DNA of 64,000 nucleotides from assembly GCF_014874095.1 (NCBI RefSeq), contig NZ_JADBEB010000001.1, positions 6,324,001 through 6,388,000 of the forward strand, in the 5' to 3' direction. Source of the stretch: Plantactinospora soyae. GTDB lineage: Bacteria > Actinomycetota > Actinomycetes > Mycobacteriales > Micromonosporaceae. Within the stretch, counting starts at the first letter, position 1. Each line of letters begins with the position of its first letter. The position numbers and the translations under genes are program-made. The notes beneath the pieces are model-generated. The model had not been told where the DNA came from and did not search any database. It worked only from the letters and a program-made list of their open reading frames with translations. Below are positions 42,847-52,505 of this stretch, one piece after another.

Positions 42847-45800
42847 TCAGTGACCGATCCTGGTGCTCTCCGGTGGCCCCAGATAGCTCGGTCGCAGTCC
42901 GCCGGTGTCGACGACGAGCTGCTGCACCACCACTGTCGGGTCGACCATCCAGAACTTGAGCGTGTGTACGCCCGGCCGGTCGACGGTGTGCAGAGTGGTC
43001 GTGACGTTGACGTTGTCGGAGGTGTTCCGCTCCCACTGCCGGTTCATCGTCGTGTCGTTCGCGCCGGTGCTGGTGGTGGCGTTGACGATCTGTGGAGCCC
43101 CGCCGTCGATCGAGACCGCGTACCGGAGTCCCTCGGTCGGCAGCACGTTGTTCCGGGGGGACAGGTACGCCGACACCTTCACCGGACCGGGCGTGGTCAG
43201 GGTCATCTCGTACTCCAGGCGCGGGGTGTTGCCGCCCGGCGTACGGCTGGCGGCGGTGACCGGGAACGGCGTCAGGCCGTCACCGGTCCGGCCGAGGTCG
43301 GGGATCCGCTTCCAGTACACCCCGCCGGTGTTCACCGCCCGGGTGTAGTGCGCGGCCGGAATCGAGACGTAGCCGTTCGCCTCGACGTGCCCCTTCGGGC
43401 GCAGCCCCTGCGGGTTATCAACCTTTGCCTGCACCACGACGCTGGCGCCGTCCGGGCCGGTGACCGTGATGGGCACCGTGGTGCTGCCCTTCGGGGCGCG
43501 CCGCCAGTCGACCCGGACCTCGATCCGGACCTGGTCGTCGACCCGGCCGCCGCGCCGGTCGAGCTTCAGCCAGGGCGCGTCGGCGCGGACCGTGTAGTCG
43601 AACGGGACGCTGCCCCGGTTGAACACCTCGAGGTACTGCCCCGGCTGGCTCTGGTACGGGCTGAACGTCGGCAGCACCGCCGGCCCGGTCTCGGCCGGCC
43701 ACCACCTGTCGGAGCCGTCGATCGCGACACCCAGTTCGGCCGTTGCCGGCACCTCGATCCGCTTCAGGTGCGGGTAGAAGGCGTCGGGCAGCGCCTGGTA
43801 GTTCAGTTCCGGCTGCTGCCAGGGCGCGTTCGGGCCGTACCGGGCGATGTCGCCGTACCCGATCTTGGGTTGGGTCTGGAAGCCGCGCCACTTCCCGCCG
43901 GCCAGGGTGTTGTTGTAGTAGTCGGACATCGCCTGGTCCTCGGCGAACCGCTCCTCGGCCTCCTCGGCCACGGCGTTGGTGGCGGCCCGGCCCTGGGCGG
44001 CGTAGAGCAGGTTGGTGAACTGCGCCTCCCGCAGGGCGTAGAGGTTCGCCGTCGCCGCCACCTGGTAGTGGACGAGCTGGTAGTAGGCGTCGTCGTAGCC
44101 GTCCGGAAGCCGGCCGCGGACCTGTTCGGCCCGCGCGGCGAGCTGCCGCCACTCCTGTACGACCCGGCGCGTCTCCTGGTAGTCGGTCAGGCTGTACGGG
44201 CTGGTGTCGGTGTAGACCACCGCCGAGGAGTCGGTCGCCGGGTCCTTGGCCGGGTCGAGGGTGATCCTCCGGTTCAGTAGTTCCGGCTTGCGCCGGGCCT
44301 GGAGCTGGCCGTACTCGTGCAGGATCTCGCCGATCTCCCCGGCGTACCGGTCGGGGAAGTTCTGCGCCGCGTACGCCTGCTGCCATTCGTCGAGCTTCTC
44401 GATCGGGATGCTTCCCGGATCCCAGGCGTAGTCGAGGAAGAGCTGGAGCGGCAGCTCCTCGTTCTTCATGTCACCGACGTTGACCACCCAGAGCTTGTCG
44501 ACGCCGTACGTGTACGTCAGGTTCAACTGCTCCCAGGTGCTGGCCAGGTTGATCGTGTCGACCCACTTGTAGTTCCGGCCGCCACCGACGTAGTCGAAGT
44601 GGTAGTACATCCCGTACCCGCCGCCGCGGGCCGGCAGGCTCTGGTCCGGCAGCTTCCGCATGTTGCCCCAGTTGTCGTCACAGAACACCACCGTGACGTC
44701 GTCCGGCGGGCGCATGCCCCGGTCCCAGTAGCGCTGGACCTCCTTGTAGAGGGTGAAGACCTGCGGGATGTCCGGCAGTTCACGGTCGCTGACCTCGTCG
44801 AGGATCTGGCGCTGGCTGGCGATGATGCTCTCCATCAGCTCGATGCCGTCCCCGTCGGGCAGGCTGACGTCGCCGTTGCCGCGCATGCCGAGGGTGACCA
44901 CGCCCTCGAAGTCCTGCTCCTCCATCCGTTCGATGCCGTCCCGCCAGTACCCCTTGAGCGCATCGGAGTTACGCCGGAAGCTCCACTCACCGGTGCCGCC
45001 GTACGGGTCGGTGCCGCCTCTGGCGTGCCGGTTCCACTCCTCGATGCCCCGCATCATCGGCGCCTCGTGCGAGGTGCCCATCACCACGCCGTACTCCTTG
45101 GCGGTGGCATGGTTGGCCGGGTCGTCCTCGGCGAACGCCCGGCCCCAGACCGCCGGCCAGAGGTAGTTGGCCTTCAGCCGCAGCATGGTCTCGAAGACCT
45201 TGGCGAAGAAGTGCCGGTTGAAGCCGCCCTCGAAGCCCGGCGCGAGGCCGGGGCCGAAGAAGTTCGGTGCCCAGGTGCCCAGGGCCGGGTTCTCGTCGTT
45301 GATGAAGAAGCCGCGGTACTGCACCGCGGGCGTGCCCTGGGTGTGCCGGCCGGGCAGGACGTGCAGCGCGTCGCTGGACCGGGCCGGGACGTCGTCCCAC
45401 CAGTACCAGGGGGAGACGCCCGCCTGTTTGGACACCTCGTACGTCCCGAAGATGGTGCCCCGCTGGTCGCTGCCGGCGATCACGAGGGCGCGACGGACGC
45501 CGGGCAGCGGGTTCTGGACGATCTGTTGCAGCGAGGTCTCCCACTTGCCGGCGATCCCAGTGACGTTGAGCTTGCGACTGGCGACGAGTTGGTCGATCAG
45601 CGGGCTCTTGCCGATGGTGCCGACGAGCACGACCTCGCCCTGCCGGGGCACCCGGTCCACCGAGACCGTGGGGCGTACCTCGGTGACCCGCTCGATGTCG
45701 GCCTGCAGGTCGCTCACCACCCGGACCACGCCGGGGTGGTCGCTGGCGCTCACCACCAGCGTCGCGGCCCGGCCGCGCTCGACAAGCGGCAGGCTGCCCG

Positions 45801-45993
45801 GCTTGGACCGGGTCGAGATGAAGCCGGCGGGATCGGACCTGTCGTCGGGTCCGGAGGCCCCGGCCGAGGACGCGGCCAGGGCGGGCGCCGCCGTGACGGC
45901 GACGGTCAGGGAGAGCAGGGCCCGGCAGAGTTTCGCGCCGGTGGGTCTGCTGCGGAGGAAAGCCGGCAGGCCGGCAGGGGTGGACCTTCTCAT
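42847..45993 (-). CDS. GH115 xylan alpha-glucuronidase, secreted
   Basis: 1048 residues from ATG 45993 (MRRSTPAGLPAFLRSRPTGA) with GGAG upstream; the longer frame start is not needed. Signal peptide about 20-48. GH115 domains: N-terminal GlcNAc-binding-like region (VGTIGKSPLIDQLVASRKLN), catalytic barrel (QYRGFFINDENPALGTWAPN, RLKANYLWPAVWGRAFAEDD, GTSHEAPMMRGIEEWNRHA, VTVVFCDDNWGNMRKLPDQS) and the C-terminal GH115 beta domain (YVSIPAAHYTR). Removes 4-O-methylglucuronic acid side chains from xylan, complementing the xylose kinase gene elsewhere in the window. 111 bp upstream of the ABC importer operon, same strand. Confidence 0.94.
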   Translation of the reverse strand: MRRSTPAGLPAFLRSRPTGAKLCRALLSLTVAVTAAPALAASSAGASGPDDRSDPAGFISTRSKPGSLPLVERGRAATLVVSASDHPGVVRVVSDLQADIERVTEVRPTVSVDRVPRQGEVVLVGTIGKSPLIDQLVASRKLNVTGIAGKWETSLQQIVQNPLPGVRRALVIAGSDQRGTIFGTYEVSKQAGVSPWYWWDDVPARSSDALHVLPGRHTQGTPAVQYRGFFINDENPALGTWAPNFFGPGLAPGFEGGFNRHFFAKVFETMLRLKANYLWPAVWGRAFAEDDPANHATAKEYGVVMGTSHEAPMMRGIEEWNRHARGGTDPYGGTGEWSFRRNSDALKGYWRDGIERMEEQDFEGVVTLGMRGNGDVSLPDGDGIELMESIIASQRQILDEVSDRELPDIPQVFTLYKEVQRYWDRGMRPPDDVTVVFCDDNWGNMRKLPDQSLPARGGGYGMYYHFDYVGGGRNYKWVDTINLASTWEQLNLTYTYGVDKLWVVNVGDMKNEELPLQLFLDYAWDPGSIPIEKLDEWQQAYAAQNFPDRYAGEIGEILHEYGQLQARRKPELLNRRITLDPAKDPATDSSAVVYTDTSPYSLTDYQETRRVVQEWRQLAARAEQVRGRLPDGYDDAYYQLVHYQVAATANLYALREAQFTNLLYAAQGRAATNAVAEEAEERFAEDQAMSDYYNNTLAGGKWRGFQTQPKIGYGDIARYGPNAPWQQPELNYQALPDAFYPHLKRIEVPATAELGVAIDGSDRWWPAETGPAVLPTFSPYQSQPGQYLEVFNRGSVPFDYTVRADAPWLKLDRRGGRVDDQVRIEVRVDWRRAPKGSTTVPITVTGPDGASVVVQAKVDNPQGLRPKGHVEANGYVSIPAAHYTRAVNTGGVYWKRIPDLGRTGDGLTPFPVTAASRTPGGNTPRLEYEMTLTTPGPVKVSAYLSPRNNVLPTEGLRYAVSIDGGAPQIVNATTSTGANDTTMNRQWERNTSDNVNVTTTLHTVDRPGVHTLKFWMVDPTVVVQQLVVDTGGLRPSYLGPPESTRIGH

Positions 45994-46249
45994 CTCGCGC
46001 TCCGGGCCTAGGAGGAGGTGGGGGAAGGTGCGCGGTGCGAAACTTCTCGGAAGTGTTCCGGAAAGGAAATCTAAGCGCATCCCTAGTGAAGGTCAAGGCG
46101 GTCGTCGATACGCAGCGCGCCCGGAGCGGTACGGAATACGACGAGCCGACGGCTGTCCCTGACCAGCGAATTCCGCTCAGCCCGTGGTTGCCTTGGTCAT
46201 CCAATCTACGGGCGGTGAAACATTTTGGACCCGTCTCCGGAAATTTTCA

Positions 46250-47065
46250 TCAGCGTTCTGGGTTGCTGCGATTCCCGCCCGGCCATAGGTCACCGAGGAA
46301 CTGGTATTCGACCCGGGTCAGTCCTTCCGAGAGCTCCCACAGCCGGCGACCGATCTCCGGGTCGGTGGCGGTGCTCGGCAGCCGTACCGGTCCGGGTGCG
46401 CCACGCCCCTCGCCCCGCCCGGTCGGCCCGATGAACTCTCCGCCGGTGAGACCGGGGTGGGTGGCGGCGTACAGCGACGGCAGCGCCGCCCGGTCGGTGC
46501 TCTGGAACAGGATCGGTCGGAGTAGCAGGTTGATCGCCGCCAGCGCGCGCGGGACCTCGCGGGTGAGGTTGGTCTGGCTGACTCCCGGATGTGCCGCCAC
46601 GGCGACGAGGCCGGTGTCCCCGCCGCGCCGGGCCAGTTCCTGGGTGAAGACGACGTTGGCGAACTTCGACATCGCATAGGCGCGCATCGGTCGGTACGTC
46701 TGCTCGCTGGCCACGTCCACCAGTTCGCCCGACCGCCAGCGCGAGGCGATCGCGCTCACCGTCACCACCCGGGCGGCCTTTGCCCGAAGCAGGGCCGGCA
46801 GCAGCCGTCCGGTCAGCGCGAAGTGCCCGAGGTGGTTGGTGCCGAAGGTGAGTTCGAAGCCGTCCGCGGTGGTGCGCCGCTCCGGGATGGCCATCACCCC
46901 GGCGTTGTTGATCAGCAGGTCGAGCGGGCGGTCGGCGGTCAGTACGCCGTCCGCCGCCGCGTTGATCGATTCGAGGTCGGCCAGGTCGAGTCGCCGGGTT
47001 TCGATGACGGCATCCGGCGACTCGGCCTGGATCGCCGAGGCGGCGTCGGTCAGCCGCGCCAGGTC
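46250..47065 (-). pseudogene. 5'-truncated SDR oxidoreductase
   Basis: About 272 codons of a short-chain dehydrogenase remain, including [40 protein letters not shown] and the catalytic Tyr/Lys in [20 protein letters not shown]. The N-terminal Rossmann beta-strand and the TGxxxGIG nucleotide motif (about 35-40 residues) are missing: similarity stops at [17 protein letters not shown], where the DNA turns into the 5'-truncated TetR gene on the other strand. The open frame continuing upstream is TetR antisense. Without the NAD(P) motif the product should be inactive. Confidence 0.75.
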
Positions 47066-47500
47066 TACACCTACTTCGGCGGCAAGGACGACCTCTTCGA
47101 CGCGGTCTTCGACGCCATCGTCGAGCAGGCACTCGCGGAGACCCCGATCACTCCCGAGGACCTGGCCGGTTATGCCGGACGGCTCTTCGACGCCATGGAG
47201 GCCTACCCGGACGTCGCCCGGATCGCCACCTGGTACCGGCTCGAACGGACCGGGTCCGGGCGGACCATCCCGGCCATCACGGCGGCCAGCAAGGCCAAGG
47301 CGGACGCGATCCGGATCGCCCAACGGGCCGGCACGGTCTCGGGCCGGTTCGACGCCGAGCAACTGCTCGCCCTGGTGCTCACCCTCGCGTCGATGTGGTC
47401 GTCCCTGTCGATCGAGGCCGTCGAACTGGCCGCCGCCGCCGACCCGGACCGGCGTCGCGCCACCGTCACCGCCGCCGTCCGCCGTCTCGTCGAGCCCTGA
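47057..47500 (+). pseudogene. 5'-truncated TetR regulator
   Basis: Starts abruptly at [20 protein letters not shown], the end of the TetR recognition helix, and continues through a complete ligand domain ([40 protein letters not shown]). The first ~40-45 residues of the DNA-binding domain are missing; upstream in frame is antisense of the SDR gene. Cannot bind DNA as a normal TetR. Shares its junction (47057-47065) with the truncated SDR gene. Confidence 0.75.
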
Positions 47501-47510
47501 CCACCGCCGG

Positions 47511-48926
47511 CTAACCGGCCAGGGCGGACATCCACCCCTCGATGTCGTCGGCGGTCCGGGGCAACGCGGCGGACAGGTTCCGACTGCCGTCCTCGGTGAT
47601 CAGCAGATCCTCCTCGATCCGCATCCCGAGTCCCCGCAGCTCGACCGGGACCAGTTCGTCGTTGGGTTGGAAGTACAACCCCGGCTCGACCGTGAGCACC
47701 ATGCCGGCCTGCAACTCGCCCTCGACGTACCGGGCGGAGGTGGCCCGGCCGCAGTCGTGCACGTCCAGCCCGAGCATGTGCCCCGAGCCGCAGAGCGTCC
47801 AACGGCGGTAGAGCTGCCGCTCCGGGTCCAGCGCCTCGTCGACCGAGCAACGCAGCAACCCGAGGTCGACCAGGCCGGCGGCGAACACCGCCATCGCGGC
47901 CCAGTGGTAGTCCCGGAACATCGCGCCCGGACGAAGCTGCCCGATCGCCGCGTCGTTGGCCCGCCGGACCAGTTCGTAGACGTCCCGTTGCAGCGGGCTG
48001 AACCGGCCGTCCACCGGCAGCACCCGGGTGATGTCGGCGGTGTAACGGGACCCGACCTCGACCCCGGCGTCCAGCAGCAGCAACTCGCCGGGACGTACCG
48101 GACCGGTGTTGCGGTTCCAGTGCAGGATCGCCGCGCGGGCTCCGGACGCGACGATCGGCTGGTAGCCGACCTCCTCACCGTCGGTACGGGCCCGTCGCGA
48201 GAAGCTGCCCTCCAGCCAGCGTTCGCCACCGCCGGCGAGCGCCTCGGGGATCGCCCGCACCACGTCCTCGAAGCCCCGCACGGTGACGTCGACGGCGTGC
48301 TGGAGCTGTCCGACCTCCCACTCGTCCTTGATCAATCGCAGGTCGGCCAGTGCTACCACCAGATCCGTGTCGGCGATCGGATCGGTACGCGGCACCAGGG
48401 CGTCCACCCCGGCGTCGACCGTACGCAGCAGCCGGGCCCGGCCGGCCGCGTCGAGTGCACCGGGCAACTCGGCGAGCGAGCGGCAACGGAGCTGCAACGC
48501 CTCGCCCAGCGCGGCCAGGTCGGCCCGGGGACCGTTCCAGACGATGCCTGCCGCGCGGTCGGTCCAGTACGGCGCCGTACCCGGCCGGGGCGGCTCGTCC
48601 GAGTAGAGCGTGGCGTCGCCGGACGGATCCAGCACCAGCACGCCGCCCCGGTCCCCGTCACCGGTCAACCAGGTGTAGTCCGAGCCGGGCCGGAACCGGA
48701 AGTACTGGTCGTTGCTGCGTACCGGTGGCGCGCCGGCCGGCACGACGAGATGCTCGCCGGGGAACATGCCGGTCAGCCGGGCACGGCGCTTGGCCGCCCA
48801 GCTCGCGACCTCGGGATGCACCCGGACCGGCGCCTCCACCGGGGCCCAGCCGTCGAGCATGAACTCCGCGAGAGCCGGCGGCACCGGCAGATCGTGACTA
48901 CTGGTGGCGGGGGCGCTGTCGGACAT
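47511..48926 (-). CDS. Xaa-Pro aminopeptidase (M24B, PepP-like)
   Basis: 471 residues, aminopeptidase P family. N-terminal creatinase-like domain (about 30-180) then the pita-bread domain with all five metal ligands visible: Asp in [15 protein letters not shown], Asp in [10 protein letters not shown], His in [13 protein letters not shown], Glu in [11 protein letters not shown] and Glu in [10 protein letters not shown]. Removes an N-terminal residue before proline in the cytoplasm. Monocistronic; convergent with the truncated TetR gene. Confidence 0.93.
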   Translation of the reverse strand: MSDSAPATSSHDLPVPPALAEFMLDGWAPVEAPVRVHPEVASWAAKRRARLTGMFPGEHLVVPAGAPPVRSNDQYFRFRPGSDYTWLTGDGDRGGVLVLDPSGDATLYSDEPPRPGTAPYWTDRAAGIVWNGPRADLAALGEALQLRCRSLAELPGALDAAGRARLLRTVDAGVDALVPRTDPIADTDLVVALADLRLIKDEWEVGQLQHAVDVTVRGFEDVVRAIPEALAGGGERWLEGSFSRRARTDGEEVGYQPIVASGARAAILHWNRNTGPVRPGELLLLDAGVEVGSRYTADITRVLPVDGRFSPLQRDVYELVRRANDAAIGQLRPGAMFRDYHWAAMAVFAAGLVDLGLLRCSVDEALDPERQLYRRWTLCGSGHMLGLDVHDCGRATSARYVEGELQAGMVLTVEPGLYFQPNDELVPVELRGLGMRIEEDLLITEDGSRNLSAALPRTADDIEGWMSALAG

Positions 48927-49329
48927 GCGAGACCTTTCACCGCCGGGTCGGCAATCCCGGACGGAGAATCACACCATGGCCGCCAACCGGTTCACCCCGC
49001 AAGGTCGCGCCGCGAAGTACCGACAGGAGTACGCCTGCGGCCCGACACGGTTCCAGCAGCTGTCCGAAGACCCGGCATCGGTCGACGTGCCGGGTCGGCG
49101 ACACCGGGGTCAGGAAGCCGTCTGCGATCTCCTGACCCGGGTTCCGGCCGGTGCCTGATCGTCGGCCCTAGGTCGTGTCTCGAAGTACTTGCCCCGGTTC
49201 GCTGCCCGTGACGACCGGGATAGCTGCTTCGGGCCGCTCGACTGCGCGGGCTACCTCACTGCTGTGCCGGGCCGGGAAGGCCGGCCGCGTCGGCGTGCTT
49301 CAATGGCGACCGGGGGAGGTGGGAACTAT
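48927..49329. other. 403-bp gap with a doubtful small frame and an IS-end-like motif
   Basis: A 60-residue frame starts at ATG 48976 (MAANRFTPQGRAAKYRQEYA, CGPTRFQQLSEDPASVDVPG) with GGAG about 10 bases upstream; it may be a fragment and I do not call it a gene. At 49168-49187 CTAG is followed by GTCGTGTCTCGAAGTA, which resembles the end of the IS element at 49924 (CTAG then GCAGTGTGACGAAGT) and may be a solo IS terminus. The rest should hold the promoters of the divergent aminopeptidase and methyltransferase genes. Confidence 0.35.
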
Positions 49330-49923
49330 ATGACGAACTACGCCCGCATGTACCGCTGGGGAATCACCCCTTGGGAGGGTTACGAAAGGGCCACCGCCGG
49401 CAGCATCGCCACGCTGCTGGACCGGGAGGAGGTCGAGCGCTCGCGCCCGCTGGGTCGGGCGCTCGACGTCGGTTGCGGCCGGGGCCAGTACACTCCCGAG
49501 CTCGCTCGCCGGGGCTGGGAGGCCACGGGCATCGACTACGTACCGGCCGCGATCGAAGCGGCCCGCAGCAAGGACGTCGACGGCGTGACCTACGTCGTGG
49601 CGGACGCGACCAACCTGGGCGGGGCCGGTCTAGGGACGTTTGACTTCTTCTTCGACGTCGGCTGCTTCCAGGGCTTCGACGCCAATCAGCGACAGGCGGT
49701 GGGACGGGGCATCACGGCGATCGCCAACCCCGGGGCCACGCTGCTGATGTTGGCCTTCGGCCCGACCTGGTTCCGAGCGCTGGCGGGTGGTGTCTCGCAG
49801 GACGAGGTGACAGCGGCCTTCCCGGGCTGGACGCTGCTCGCTGTCGACCCGGCGCCGACCGGGGGGCTCGGCTGGCCGATGAACAGGACCTCTCCGCGCT
49901 GGTACCGGCTTCGTCGGTCCTAG
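49330..49923 (+). CDS. Class I SAM-dependent methyltransferase
   Basis: 197 residues from ATG 49330, GGGGAGG about 12 bases upstream. Motif I ALDVGCGRGQYTPELARRGW, acidic residue in ATGIDYVPAAIEAARSK, and FDFFFDVGCFQGFDANQRQA. Small-molecule-type methyltransferase, substrate unknown. Its TAG stop (49921-49923) lies in the CTAG duplicated by the adjacent IS element; before insertion the gene would have ended at the same codon. Confidence 0.88.
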   Translation: MTNYARMYRWGITPWEGYERATAGSIATLLDREEVERSRPLGRALDVGCGRGQYTPELARRGWEATGIDYVPAAIEAARSKDVDGVTYVVADATNLGGAGLGTFDFFFDVGCFQGFDANQRQAVGRGITAIANPGATLLMLAFGPTWFRALAGGVSQDEVTAAFPGWTLLAVDPAPTGGLGWPMNRTSPRWYRLRRS

Positions 49924-50791
49924 GCAGTGTGACGAAGTCGGTCACAGCCAGCCGTTGATCGCGGCGATGTGCAGTGTGGCTTCGTAGCGCACGGCGAGCT
50001 TGTCGAACCTGGTGGCGACGCCGCGGTTGCGTTTGAGCCGGTTGATGCCGCACTCCACGGCGTGACGCTGTTGGTAGGTCTCGGGGTCGAAGGCCGGTGG
50101 GCGGGCCGCCCTTCGACCCGAGTTTGCGGCGGTTGGCGTCCTGGTCTGTCTTGGACGGGATGCAGGCTTTGATCCCACGACGGCGGAGATACCGCCGGTT
50201 GGCGCGGGACGTGTACGCCTTGTCGGCCAGGACCCGGTCCGGTCGGGTCCGGGGCCTCCCACCGTGCAGCCGGGGTACCCGGATACCGTTCAGGACCACC
50301 GTGAACTGTTTGCTGTCGCCCCGCTGGCCAGCGGTCAGCACCAGCGACAACGGTTTCTGGCCCTGCTCACACCCCAGGTGGACCTTGGTGGTCAGCCCGC
50401 CACGGGACCTGCCGAGGGCATGGTCGGCCGGCTCGTCCCGCACACCGCCGGGCGGCTCGGCCTGCAGACCACGACCCGTAACAGGTCGTACGTCCCGCCA
50501 CGGGGCGCCAACACGGACCCGCCACCGGATCCCATCGATCAACTGCCGCTTACTGAACAACGACGGCCGACCCGACCGTTTCGGCTTGGGCAGCAACGGT
50601 TCCAGCGCTGCCCACTGCGCGTCGGTCAGGTCATGCCGCCGTGTCACCGCAATGGTGTCCACGAGGTCTCCGGTGCAGGTTCTTCTTGGTCGATGAACCA
50701 ACTACCGGAGACCTCACTCGTTGTCGATCTCCGACCCGCACCCAATCACGTCAGGCCAGGTCAGACCACACATCCGACTTCGACACACTGC
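49924..50791. mobile_element. IS5-family insertion sequence, defective (868 bp)
   Basis: Terminal inverted repeats are GCAGTGTGACGAAGTCGG (49924-49941) and, on the other strand, GCAGTGTGTCGAAGTCGG (50774-50791): 17 of 18 positions match. Both ends are flanked by CTAG (49920-49923 and 50792-50795), a 4-bp target duplication. The element carries one transposase gene on the minus strand, with an internal deletion and a frameshift, so it can only move in trans. Confidence 0.93.
49942..50662 (-). pseudogene. Broken IS5-family transposase
   Basis: From GTG 50662: RHDLTDAQWAALEPLLPKPK, then LIDGIRWRVRVGAPWRDV. The next ~75 residues, which carry the first Asp of the DDE triad (DxxVD segment), are missing; the reading resumes at LQAEPPGGVRDEPADHALGR, SRGGLTTKVHLGCEQGQKPL and [20 protein letters not shown] (second Asp). 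A one-base shift near 50103 moves the end to another frame: [20 protein letters not shown], then [20 protein letters not shown] (Glu region). Two independent lesions make it inactive. Confidence 0.88.
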
Positions 50792-52453
50792 CTAGTCGCC
50801 GCTGTTCTTGATCCCGTCCTCGAACTCGGTACGGCACTGGTCGCCGCCGGTGTTCCGCCACTGCTTGACGATGTCGTCCCAGGCCGAGACGGGTTTGCGG
50901 CCACTGAGGATGTCGTGGTTCGCGTCGTTGACGATCGTGCCGAGCTGGCCGGACTTGCGGGACCAGGTGTCGGAGAAGACGCCGAGGGTGGGGTCCTTGA
51001 TCGCTGTCGGGATGATCGACGCCTGGTACTCGTACGACTTCCGGGTCGCCTCGGCCTCGCCCGGTACGAAGATCACGTCGGGCGCGTCCACGATGTACCG
51101 GACGCCGAGCACCGTCTGGCTGACCCCGGCCTGGGTCAACGTGGGTCCGCCACCGCGCATGTTGTAGTGCTTCCCGGCGACGCCGTACCGGCGCAGCAGC
51201 CACTCCTCGGTGCCGAACGGAGCCGCCAGCCAGTTGCAGACCTTGAGCAGCGCCCGGATCCGACCCTCGTCGGCCTTCTTGAAGGCGGTGAAGTTGTTGG
51301 TCGCCTGGGCCTGCCAGGTGGCGGCGAAGCCTCCACCGCCGTGCACCGGCGGACGCATGCCGCCGATCTCGAACGTCGGCCCGGCGACGTTCTCGGCGAA
51401 GAACTGCGGCCAGGCGGTGTACCGGTCGGTGATCAGCAGGGCGCTGCCGGAGTTGAACCACTTCTTGAGCGGCGCGTTGTTGCTGAAGCTGTCCGGATGG
51501 ACCACGCCGTCCTTGACCAACTGGGTCGCGTCGGCGAGTGCCTGCTTGTACTCCTCGCCCTCGTACGCGCTGACCAGTTGGCCGCCCTCGAGCCTCCACC
51601 GCCACGGGTTGCCGAGCATCTGCCGGATGAAGTCCAGCGGCGACGAGGCGAGCGCCCAGCGGTTCGCCCGGGCGTCGGTGACCTTCCGGCAGAGCTCCCG
51701 GAACTCCGCGAAGCTGCCTGGTTGAGGATCGACGCCGAGCTGCTTGAAGACGTCGTCGCGGCGCATCATCAGGGTGCCGCCGACGCCACGCGGGACCGGC
51801 AGGCCGTAGATGCCGCCGTTGTAGCGGCAGTCCCGCCAGGCGTCGGCCGGGAGGTTGGCCAGGAACGGGTAGTCGTTGACCGCGTCGCCGGACAGGTACG
51901 GGGTGAGGTCCTGGCACTTGGCGGCGAGCCAGGCCGGCAGGTTGGCGGTGCCGGCCGGCAGGCCGTTGGGGGTGAACAGCGCCGGCACGATGAGGTCGGG
52001 CAGGTCGTCCCCGGCGACCAGGGTGGCGAACTTGGTCGGCATGTCGGCGCTGGGCACGATGGTCAGTCGCAGGTCGGCACCGAGCCGCTTGTTCAACTCC
52101 TGCCAGAACGGGTTCTGCCCGAGCGCGGGCGGTACCGGGGAGTTGGTGAGCACGAAGGCGGAGACCGGACCACCGTCGCCGGGCGCGGCGTTGGTCGCGC
52201 GGACGGCCGGCTCGGGGTATTTGAGGAAGGCGTCCAACAGGCCCTGCGGGTTGCCCCGCAGGTCCGGGGTGACCCCGGTGTACGGGGTGTAGTTCGGCAG
52301 CCGGACCGAGCCGCTGGCCTGGTTGTTTCCGCCGCCGGTGGGACCGCCGCCGCCACCGCAGCCGGCGAGCAGGCCCGGGGTGGCGACCGCGGCGGCGGTG
52401 CCGAGCGCACCGGTGAGGAATTGCCGGCGGCCGATCGACGAAGAACTGGTCAT
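50792..52453 (-). CDS. LplA-type solute-binding lipoprotein
   Basis: 553 residues. A Tat-like signal IGRRQFLTGALGTAAAV runs into a lipobox LLAGCGGGGG. Family-1 binding protein of the LplA/YtcQ type (over 500 residues): LRLTIVPSADMPTKFATLVA, LPDLIVPALFTPNGLPAGTA, YNGGIYGLPVPRGVGGTLMM, EWLLRRYGVAGKHYNMRGGG. Binds an oligosaccharide for the two permeases encoded upstream. Its stop (TAG) is formed by the CTAG duplicated by the IS element, so insertion did not shorten it. No ATPase is in this operon; a shared MsmK-type ATPase is expected. Confidence 0.92.
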   Translation of the reverse strand: MTSSSSIGRRQFLTGALGTAAAVATPGLLAGCGGGGGPTGGGNNQASGSVRLPNYTPYTGVTPDLRGNPQGLLDAFLKYPEPAVRATNAAPGDGGPVSAFVLTNSPVPPALGQNPFWQELNKRLGADLRLTIVPSADMPTKFATLVAGDDLPDLIVPALFTPNGLPAGTANLPAWLAAKCQDLTPYLSGDAVNDYPFLANLPADAWRDCRYNGGIYGLPVPRGVGGTLMMRRDDVFKQLGVDPQPGSFAEFRELCRKVTDARANRWALASSPLDFIRQMLGNPWRWRLEGGQLVSAYEGEEYKQALADATQLVKDGVVHPDSFSNNAPLKKWFNSGSALLITDRYTAWPQFFAENVAGPTFEIGGMRPPVHGGGGFAATWQAQATNNFTAFKKADEGRIRALLKVCNWLAAPFGTEEWLLRRYGVAGKHYNMRGGGPTLTQAGVSQTVLGVRYIVDAPDVIFVPGEAEATRKSYEYQASIIPTAIKDPTLGVFSDTWSRKSGQLGTIVNDANHDILSGRKPVSAWDDIVKQWRNTGGDQCRTEFEDGIKNSGD

Positions 52454-52505
52454 CGTTGCTCCTTGGCGTAGCGCCGGAAGGCATCGGATGGGGGATGAGC
52501 GGGGT

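Noticed and set aside
48976-49158. 60-residue frame MAANRFTPQGRAAKY... upstream of the methyltransferase
   Set aside because: It has a distant GGAG, but no recognisable family, ordinary composition for a chance frame, and lies next to an IS-like relic; not strong enough to call a gene.
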